In this document: positions 58,107-64,000 of the stretch, in pieces
Position numbering within the stretch: position 1 is the first letter of the stretch
How the letters are laid out: each line of letters opens with the position of its first letter
Source: Streptomyces sp. NBC_01571
Lineage (GTDB): Bacteria; Actinomycetota; Actinomycetes; Streptomycetales; Streptomycetaceae
Length of the DNA stretch: 64,000 bases
Assembly: GCF_026339875.1 (NCBI RefSeq)
Contig: NZ_JAPEPZ010000001.1
Location: forward strand, 8,370,001 to 8,434,000
Direction: 5' to 3'
The notes under the pieces: generated by a model
The model's database searches: none
What the model was told of the DNA's origin: nothing
Seen by the model: only the letters and a program-made list of their open reading frames with translations
Made by a program: the position numbers and the translations under genes

Positions 58107-58619
58107 ATGATGAAGGTTGCCATTGTCGGCTGCGGGGGCAGCGGCAAGTCGTACCTGGCCCGCGAACTGGGGAAGATCCTCGACGCCCCGGTGACGCATC
58201 TGGACGCCGCGTTCTACGACGACGACTGGAACGCATTGCCGATGGACAAGTTCGCCGAGCTGCAGCGGGAACTCGTTGCCGAGCCGCGGTGGGTGATCGA
58301 CGGCAACTACAACTCGACGCTCCAGATCCGGCTGGAGTCCTGCGACACCGTGGTCCTCATGGACGTGTCCACGATCTCCGCGCTGTACGGGATCTTCTCC
58401 CGGCAGCTGCGGCACGGGGCCGGGCACAAGGGCAACGGGGTGCACAACCGGATCCACTGGGGCGTGATCAAGTACGTGGCGACGTACCGCCGCAAGATGC
58501 GACCGCGCGTCATGTCCAAGATCGACGAGTTCGCCTCCAGCCGATCCGACGTCGTGCTGCTGGCCAACCGGCGACAGACGCGCCGCTGGCTGCAACAGGT
58601 GACGGCCCAGCACAGCTGA
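58107..58619 (+). CDS. P-loop kinase-like protein (adenylate-kinase/topology-modulation type)
   Basis: 170 residues. Walker A GCGGSGKSYLARELG at 8-22, HLDAAFYDDDWNALP, WVIDGNYNSTL and VVLMDVSTISALYGIFSR follow the FlaR/YqaC type of small kinases, usually annotated topology modulation protein. A nucleotide or nucleoside kinase role would fit the operon. ATG at 58107 or 58110. The 96-base gap upstream contains TAAGCT 8 bases before the ATG, a possible internal -10 box with a near-leaderless start. Confidence 0.8.
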   Translation: MMKVAIVGCGGSGKSYLARELGKILDAPVTHLDAAFYDDDWNALPMDKFAELQRELVAEPRWVIDGNYNSTLQIRLESCDTVVLMDVSTISALYGIFSRQLRHGAGHKGNGVHNRIHWGVIKYVATYRRKMRPRVMSKIDEFASSRSDVVLLANRRQTRRWLQQVTAQHS

Positions 58620-58650
58620 GCCATCCGCGCCCGCGAGGGGAGGGCGCGGC

Positions 58651-59496
58651 ATGACCGAGGTCAATCCTTTCCTCGACCCCGTGCGGCAGGCGGACCTCTA
58701 CGGTGATCCGTCTCGCCTGGCCGGCCGGTCCAACGCCCTGATGCGGGCCAAGACCGCAGGCCGGCCCGTGCCGGACACGATTGTCGAGCTGGTGCGAGCC
58801 CATCACGTGCGCGCTGGCCGCCTTGGTGTGGTCTTGGACATCGGCTGCGGTCGCGGCACGAGCAGTGCGGTGCTGGCCAGCCTGCTGCACCCGGAGCGGG
58901 TCGTCGGGTTCGACGCGGCCCCGGCCTTGATCGACCAGGCCCGCGAGCGGACCCGCCATCTGCCGGGCGTGCAGGTGACTTTCCTCCAGGGCGATTTCCA
59001 CCAACTGCCCCTGCCTGCAGCCTCGTGCGACCTGGCGGTGGCCGCGTTCTGCCTGTACCACTCGCCGCGCCCGCAGACGGTCATCGCGGAGATCAACCGC
59101 GTCCTCGCCCCCGGCGGGCTGGCCGTGCTGGTCACCAAGAGCCTCGACAGCTACCGGGAGCTGGACCGCCTGGCCGCCACCGCGGGCGTCGACCCTCGCG
59201 CCGAGCAGCACGAGAGCCTGTATGTCTCGGCGCACAGCGGCAACATCGCTGCGCTGGCCGCGACGTCGCTCGACGTGGTGAGTGTCGAGAACGAGGAGCA
59301 CGTCTTCACCTTCGACGGCCACGACCACATCGCCGAGTACCTGGCCACCAACCCGAAGTACGACCTCGCCCCGGGGCTGTACGGCCAACCGGGCGCCCTG
59401 GCCGCCGTACTGCACGAATTCGTGCCGGACCAGCCGGTGACCGCCCGGTCCGTCATCACGTTCGTCGTGGCCCGGCCCCCGGAGGGCCGATCATGA
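58651..59496 (+). CDS. SAM-dependent methyltransferase
   Basis: 281 residues, class I Rossmann methyltransferase. Motif I VLDIGCGRGTSSAVLASLL, acidic end of strand 2 VVGFDAAP, motif II LQGDFHQLPLPAASCDLAVA (quoted in part), post-motif INRVLAPGGLAVLVTKSL. GAGGGGAGG ribosome site before the ATG. Acceptor unknown; the adenosylhomocysteinase-like protein later in the operon would relieve product inhibition. ATGATGA overlap with the next gene. Confidence 0.9.
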   Translation: MTEVNPFLDPVRQADLYGDPSRLAGRSNALMRAKTAGRPVPDTIVELVRAHHVRAGRLGVVLDIGCGRGTSSAVLASLLHPERVVGFDAAPALIDQARERTRHLPGVQVTFLQGDFHQLPLPAASCDLAVAAFCLYHSPRPQTVIAEINRVLAPGGLAVLVTKSLDSYRELDRLAATAGVDPRAEQHESLYVSAHSGNIAALAATSLDVVSVENEEHVFTFDGHDHIAEYLATNPKYDLAPGLYGQPGALAAVLHEFVPDQPVTARSVITFVVARPPEGRS

Positions 59497-60251
59497 TGAG
59501 CTCCCACTTCACCAAGTTCTACGAGACGCCCGATCGGGTCTCCGCAGCCGTCCGTCACCACTGGTGGCTCACCGAACACGCGCACCCCATGCGGCTGCCG
59601 TCGTTCGTGGTGATCGGGCATGCCAGCCTGACATACCAGCGGATCGAAGGACGCCCGGTCCAGCCTCATGACCTGACCGCGCTGGCCACGCTACTGGGCC
59701 ATGCCCACGGCTGCGCCTGGGCCAGCGACCTGCAGGCCGCCGACCTGGCCACACCGCACCGCTTCCAAGACGGCACCGCCTTCGCCGACTACCTCGGCCC
59801 CCGCCGGGTTGCGCTCCAACGCCGCCTGGAACAGGGATACTTGCCCAACAAGGCCGCCCTGCACGCGGTGTTGGCCTTGCTGGAGAAGACTGCGGAGGGG
59901 CCCGTCTCCTTCTACAAGGACAGCAACCCCCGCAACTTCCTCATCACTCCTTCCGGGGCCGTCGTCACCGTCGACACGGACGACCTCACGCTCGCGCCGA
60001 TGGCGTACGACCTTGCGAAGCTGATCGCCACGCTGCTGCTGACGTATGGACCGCTCCCCGATGACGCCATCGGTACGGCGCTCAGCGCTTACAACGAGGC
60101 TGCCGGGCACCACGACATCCGCCTTGGTGCCACGGACCGCCCTCGCCTCGACGACTTCCTTGCTCTGCACGCCGTCCTGACCGCCCCCTACGTCGGGCGC
60201 AACGGTTACAGCTACGGCTGGCCCCCCGCCTACCCCCGACTCCGAGGTTGA
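59493..60251 (+). CDS. APH-fold kinase, short form
   Basis: About 252 residues, kinase fold with a weak N-lobe (FVVIGHASLTYQRIEGRPV). Catalytic loop SFYKDSNPRNFLI keeps Asp and Asn; metal motif VVTVDTDDLTLAPMAYDLAKL. Two possible starts, ATG 59493 and ATG 59496. A sugar or nucleoside kinase, or a self-resistance kinase, is plausible. Separated by 2 bases from the histidine phosphatase gene. Confidence 0.75.
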   Translation: MMSSHFTKFYETPDRVSAAVRHHWWLTEHAHPMRLPSFVVIGHASLTYQRIEGRPVQPHDLTALATLLGHAHGCAWASDLQAADLATPHRFQDGTAFADYLGPRRVALQRRLEQGYLPNKAALHAVLALLEKTAEGPVSFYKDSNPRNFLITPSGAVVTVDTDDLTLAPMAYDLAKLIATLLLTYGPLPDDAIGTALSAYNEAAGHHDIRLGATDRPRLDDFLALHAVLTAPYVGRNGYSYGWPPAYPRLRG

Positions 60252-60253
60252 GC

Positions 60254-60910
60254 ATGATCACCAGCGAACTCGTCTTTGTCCGCCACGGCGAGGCACAGTG
60301 CAACGCCGACGGACTCGTCGGCGGACCTCGGACCTGCACCGGACTGACCAACCGCGGCTATGCCCAGGTGGAACAGGTCACCCGGCGGCTCGCCGACGAA
60401 CACCGCCACCAGCCGTTCGACGCGCTGTACGCCGGACCGCGCCTGCGCCTGCTCCAGACCGGCGAGATCATCAGCCAGGCCCTTCGCATCCCGCTCACCA
60501 CGGACGTACGGCTTGACGGCCCGGTCCACGGCGACGCCGACGGCAAACCCTGGGCCGAGGTGAAGACCGCCGCCGACGGCGGGCCTCACGCACACCCCGA
60601 CACCCCGTGGGCGCTGGGCTCCGACACCTGGAACGGATACCTGGAACGGGCCGGCGCCCACCTGGCACAGCTCATCACCGAACACGAGGGCGACCGAGTT
60701 CTGTTCGCCGCGCACGGCGAGACCGTGATCGCCGCCCACACCTTGCTCCTGGGCCTCCCGCTCGGCTCCCCGGCAGGCTTCACCATCACCCACGCGTCCG
60801 TCACCTGCTGGCAGCACCACCGCAACCGACTCGACCAGACCAGGTGGATCCTCGATCGGCACAACGACACCTCCCACCAGGCCCTCCCGCTAAAGGAGGC
60901 CACCTCGTGA
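60254..60910 (+). CDS. Histidine phosphatase (phosphoglycerate-mutase-like)
   Basis: 218 residues. The phospho-acceptor motif is LVFVRHGEAQCN, the second Arg is in DALYAGPRLRLLQT and the second His in LFAAHGETV. Members dephosphorylate sugar phosphates, nucleotides or cobalamin intermediates. Start at ATG 60254 directly after the kinase stop. Followed by GTGA overlap. Confidence 0.9.
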   Translation: MITSELVFVRHGEAQCNADGLVGGPRTCTGLTNRGYAQVEQVTRRLADEHRHQPFDALYAGPRLRLLQTGEIISQALRIPLTTDVRLDGPVHGDADGKPWAEVKTAADGGPHAHPDTPWALGSDTWNGYLERAGAHLAQLITEHEGDRVLFAAHGETVIAAHTLLLGLPLGSPAGFTITHASVTCWQHHRNRLDQTRWILDRHNDTSHQALPLKEATS

Positions 60911-61743
60911 TCACGTCCTCCGTCGATCCGCGCCTGGACCTGGCCCGTGACCGGATCGGCGCCGTCCGCGTCATACCGGACCCGTCCCTTCCGCCCCGCC
61001 TGCTCCAACTGGCCGACGGCCGGGGACGCAGATACTTCGCCAAGCAGCACGGTGGCAGAGCCCGGTATGTCCAGGAGGTCCACGCGTACCGCACCTGGGC
61101 GCCGCACCTCAACGGGCACGTGCCCGATCTGGTCGGCTGCCACGACAGCACGCACACGCTCCTGGTGACCGCCCTGTCCGGCGCGTCGGCGGACACCGTC
61201 ACCCCGGGATCGCCCGAGGAAGAACTGGTCCACCACGAGGCGGGCCGTATCCTGCGACTGCTCCACCAGGCCACCCTCATCCCGCGCTCCGGAGCCGTCG
61301 GCCCAGACCTGGCAGACCGCCTTGCCCGCTGGATCCAGCGGGCGGATGAGGCCCGCCTCATTTCCGCCGACGAACGTGGACTGCTGGCCGTCCACCAGGA
61401 CGTCCTGGCGGGCACGCTCATGGACAGCGCGGCCTGCCACCTTGACTATCAGCCGCGGAACTGGAACATCGGCGAGTCCTTCGGCGTGTACGACCTGGAA
61501 CACATGCGACGCGATGCCCGCATCCGGGACTTCGCTCGTCTCGAATTCCGTCGCTGGCAGGCGGCTCCCCGTCTCAGGGACGCGTTCTACTCCGGCTACG
61601 GCCGCCGCCCCACAGACACCGAGCAACGCCTCCTCGAATCCTTCGGTGCCATCGAGGCGGTGACCGCCCTCGTCCGCGGAAACGAGCAGGCCGATCTCGC
61701 CCTCACCACCCACGGCCGCACCGTCCTGACCCGGCTGAGCTGA
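60907..61743 (+). CDS. APH-fold phosphotransferase
   Basis: 278 residues. N-lobe strand RRYFAKQHGGRARYVQEVHAY supplies Lys and Glu, catalytic loop CHLDYQPRNWNIG has Asp in HxD, metal motif GVYDLEHMRRDARIRDFARL. Second kinase of this fold in the operon, unlike the first in sequence. GTG overlaps the phosphatase stop. Gap of 32 bases to the epimerase gene. Confidence 0.8.
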   Translation: MITSSVDPRLDLARDRIGAVRVIPDPSLPPRLLQLADGRGRRYFAKQHGGRARYVQEVHAYRTWAPHLNGHVPDLVGCHDSTHTLLVTALSGASADTVTPGSPEEELVHHEAGRILRLLHQATLIPRSGAVGPDLADRLARWIQRADEARLISADERGLLAVHQDVLAGTLMDSAACHLDYQPRNWNIGESFGVYDLEHMRRDARIRDFARLEFRRWQAAPRLRDAFYSGYGRRPTDTEQRLLESFGAIEAVTALVRGNEQADLALTTHGRTVLTRLS

Positions 61744-61775
61744 AACGCCGACCCCACCGCTACTGGAGACGCACC

Positions 61776-62777
61776 GTGACACACCAGCTGAGCCCCCAGC
61801 ACCCCCCGCTTCCCCGCCGTGCCGTCGTGACCGGCGCCGCCGGCTTCATCGGCTCCCACCTCGCCCACGCCCTCGTCCAAGCCGGGACCACAGTCATCGG
61901 CGTCGACCGTCGCGACCCGGCCACCAACCTGGCTGCCGCAGCCAACCTCGCCCCCCTGCGGTCGCTACCTGGGTACATGAACGTCACGGCCGACCTGATC
62001 AGCTGCGTGATCGATCCCCTCCTCATCGACGCGGACGCCGTCTTTCACCTCGCCGCCATCCCCGGCGTCCGCCCCTCCTGGGGAGCGCAGTTCGGCGACT
62101 ACGTCGCCTCCAACATCGTGGCCACCAAGCGTCTGCTGGACGCCATCGGCCGTCTGCACGTTCCCCGACTGGTTGTCGCCTCCTCCTCCAGCGTCTACGG
62201 CATCACCGACGGTGGGCCCAGCGTCGAGACCGACCACCCGCGGCCCGCGTCGCCTTACGCCGTCACCAAGCTCGCCGAGGAACAGCTCTGCCTCGCCCAC
62301 GCCGCGCAGCCGCACTGCCCGACTACCGTCGTCGCACTCCGTTACTTCACCGTCTACGGTCCCCGCCAGCGCACCGACATGTTCACCCACCGCGCCCTAA
62401 TCGGCGCCCTGACCGGCCAGCCCCTGCGCCTGTATGGCGACGGTCACCAGCGCCGCGACTTCACTTACATCGACGACGCGGTCACCGCCACCATCGCTGC
62501 GGCCACCACGCCCGACGCACACGGGGTGATCAACGTGGGGGGAGGGGCAAACGCCTCCCTTCTCGAAGTGATCCACATTGCCAACAGCCTCGTCGGCCGC
62601 GACATCGAGGTGGTCCAGGACAGCCCCCGCCACGGCGATGTCCTCACCACCCGCGCCGACCCCGCTCGCGCCCACGCGGTCCTGGGCTGGCAACCGCACG
62701 TCGACCTCCACAGCGGCATGCGCGCCCACATGCAGACCCTCGCCGCCGCGCTCCCCGTGCACGGCCAGGCCGCCTAA
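61776..62777 (+). CDS. NAD-dependent nucleotide-sugar epimerase/dehydratase
   Basis: 333 residues, extended SDR. TGAAGFIGSHLAHALV binds NAD; the catalytic set is SSSSVYG with YAVTK (Tyr-x3-Lys); the substrate site RDFTYIDDAV is of UDP-sugar epimerase type (GalE, WbpP, rhamnose 4,6-dehydratase relatives). Provides a sugar for the two transferase-like proteins upstream. GTG start. Confidence 0.9.
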   Translation: MTHQLSPQHPPLPRRAVVTGAAGFIGSHLAHALVQAGTTVIGVDRRDPATNLAAAANLAPLRSLPGYMNVTADLISCVIDPLLIDADAVFHLAAIPGVRPSWGAQFGDYVASNIVATKRLLDAIGRLHVPRLVVASSSSVYGITDGGPSVETDHPRPASPYAVTKLAEEQLCLAHAAQPHCPTTVVALRYFTVYGPRQRTDMFTHRALIGALTGQPLRLYGDGHQRRDFTYIDDAVTATIAAATTPDAHGVINVGGGANASLLEVIHIANSLVGRDIEVVQDSPRHGDVLTTRADPARAHAVLGWQPHVDLHSGMRAHMQTLAAALPVHGQAA

Positions 62778-62803
62778 CCAGCCAGAAGTCATGAGGAGTT
62801 GCT

Positions 62804-63909
62804 GTGGAGAGCCCCGAGCGAGCACGACTCGACACCTTCTTCCGGCGCGTCACCGAGCAATTCCCCGCAGCCGGTCCGATCACCTCACTGATCATCACGC
62901 ACCTGCTCTCCGAGCGCCCGGCGTTCCTGCGCGCGATGGCCGCGACCTCGACCGTCGGTGCCGTCCTGCCCAAGCCCAAGTCCGTCGAGAAGCGGACACT
63001 TGCCGTGGTCCGGGACCTCTATCCCGTCCACGACCTCAGCAGGGAACTGTTCGCAGACTCCACCCGCGCACTGGAGTACATGGAGGACACCGCGGGGGGA
63101 CAGGACGTCGTCCTGGCGGACATCGGAGGCTACTTCGCTCCCAGTCTCCGCACGGTGGCCGAGAAGTTCTCCGGCCGTGTCCTGGGCGTTGTGGAAGACA
63201 CGGAGAACGGACACCAGCGATACGCCGCGCTCGATCAGATCCCCTGCCCCGTCATCTCGGTAGCCCGCTCACCCCTCAAGGACTGCGAAGACCACCTGGT
63301 CGGCCGGTCCATCGTCTTCTCCACCGACGCTCTGGTCCGCGCCCGCGGCGACATCCTGACCAGCCGCAACGCCTGCGTCCTCGGCTTCGGCAAAGTCGGC
63401 CGCTCCATCGCGCAGACCCTCCGCGCCCAAGACCTGCGGGTCACGGTCTACGACAAGGACCCCATCCGGCGCGTGCAGGCGCACTCTCACGGCTTCCGTA
63501 CGACCACGTCCACCACCGAGGCGGTCAGGGACGCCGAACTCGTCCTGTGCGCCACCGGGAATCTCGCCCTGCGCCAGTACGACTTCAACGCCCTGCGTAA
63601 CGGCGCCTACCTCGCATCGGTGACCTCCTCGGAAGACGAGCTGGAGCTCGCGCCCCTCCACGAGCTCTACCAGCGAGTCGAGGTGGGGGAACAGCTGACG
63701 CGCTACGAGATGACAGGTCACTACTTCTACGTGCTCGCCGACGGCGGCGCCGTCAACTTCGTCCACGGAGCGGCCGTCGGCACCTACATCCATCTCGTCC
63801 AGGCCGAGATCCTCGCCGCCACCGCCGCTTCCAGCCCGGCCTGCACACCATGCCCATCACCGACCGTCAGACCATCGCCAGGATCTGGCTCGACCACTTC
63901 GACAGGTGA
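62804..63909 (+). CDS. Adenosylhomocysteinase-like protein with an apparent 1-base frameshift
   Basis: GTG at 62804 (GAGGAG upstream) opens about 340 residues ending in a Rossmann domain like that of S-adenosylhomocysteine hydrolase: VLGFGKVGRSIAQTLRAQ, VTVYDKDP, ELVLCATGN, DGGAVNFVHG. Near 63829 the frame goes on without a stop, with poor codon bias, to the window end. One base later the sequence reads PGLHTMPITDRQTIARIWLDHF and stops at 63907, with strong GC third positions. One base is therefore missing, by mutation or sequencing error. The N-terminal substrate domain is shorter than in true SAH hydrolase, so activity is uncertain. Confidence 0.75.
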
Positions 63910-63914
63910 ACCCC

Positions 63915-64000
63915 ATGCCGCCGTCCCCCCACCACATCCGTGCCACCACCGAGGCTTACCTCAACCGCCACCCCGGCGAACGGCAGCTCCTCATCCCGCT
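63915..64000 (+). CDS. NUDIX-like protein, start only
   Basis: ATG at 63915, 5 bases after the previous stop. The 28 residues seen start MPPSPHHIRATTEAYLNRHP and end in a stretch resembling the N-terminus of actinobacterial NUDIX hydrolases; the catalytic box lies outside the window, so the call is tentative. Confidence 0.45.
   Translation, partial: MPPSPHHIRATTEAYLNRHPGERQLLIP

Noticed and set aside
58010..58107. Strong internal promoter before the P-loop kinase
   Set aside because: TAAGCT is a fair -10 box but no -35 match lies 16-18 bases upstream.

Overview
The window reads as Streptomyces chromosome, or a close relative. GC is very high with strong G/C bias at third codon positions, most starts are ATG or GTG, 4-base ATGA/GTGA gene overlaps are frequent, and TTA codons are rare. 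Family content fits too: a GH18 chitinase behind a DasR-like operator, MmyB-type and DUF397/DUF5753 regulators, and many sugar ABC importers with secreted glycosidases. The layout is typical of an arm or accessory region, with small catabolic loci side by side and then an integrase-bordered island.

Bases 1-8.5 kb hold a glycoside locus. A sugar ABC importer and a PfkB kinase face a DeoR regulator with GH4 and GH38 glycosidases. From 8.5 to 20.5 kb come a chitinase, an ATP-grasp protein, a metallophosphoesterase/phosphopantetheinyl transferase pair, an alpha/beta hydrolase with a TTA codon, an XRE / HExxH-peptidase / membrane protein / flavin monooxygenase cassette, and an MmyB-like protein. 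A 164-bp MITE-like element with 23-bp perfect terminal repeats sits at 20.5 kb and supplies the stop codon of a Xaa-Pro aminopeptidase gene.

Bases 22.1-28 kb encode trans-4-hydroxyproline catabolism: epimerase, three-part D-hydroxyproline dehydrogenase, DapA-like deaminase and a GntR regulator. A shared GTGACAT motif precedes three of its transcription units. Bases 28-36.3 kb form a coherent alpha-1,3-glucan locus: LacI regulator, binding protein, two permeases, GH13 glucosidase and secreted GH87 glucanase with all three catalytic Asp residues in register. Bases 36.3-42 kb, on the minus strand, carry a nitrate/sulfonate/taurine-type ABC importer and a Rieske oxygenase with its reductase; a 60-residue protein gene is embedded between these two by overlapping stops and starts.

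Bases 42.3-51 kb look like the left part of an integrated island: tyrosine integrase, MerR-like HTH protein, a decayed coding remnant, two XRE-TPR regulators, an APH-fold kinase, a DUF397/DUF5753 pair and a divergent TrmO-like protein, with several striking inverted repeats.

Bases 51.0 kb to the window end hold one long, tightly overlapped plus-strand operon that I cannot match to a described cluster. It encodes a 45-residue small protein, a histidine-kinase-like ATPase, a HAD phosphatase, a GT-B-fold protein, a thymidylate-synthase homologue with Asp at the base-selecting Asn position, a NodU/CmcH carbamoyltransferase, a CgeB-like glycosyltransferase, a P-loop kinase, a methyltransferase, two APH-fold kinases, a histidine phosphatase, a sugar epimerase, an adenosylhomocysteinase-like protein with an apparent 1-base frameshift, and the start of a NUDIX-like gene. 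My reading is a pathway to a decorated 5-hydroxymethylcytosine-type nucleoside or nucleotide. That chemistry is inference; the gene content and the Asp substitution are visible in the sequence.
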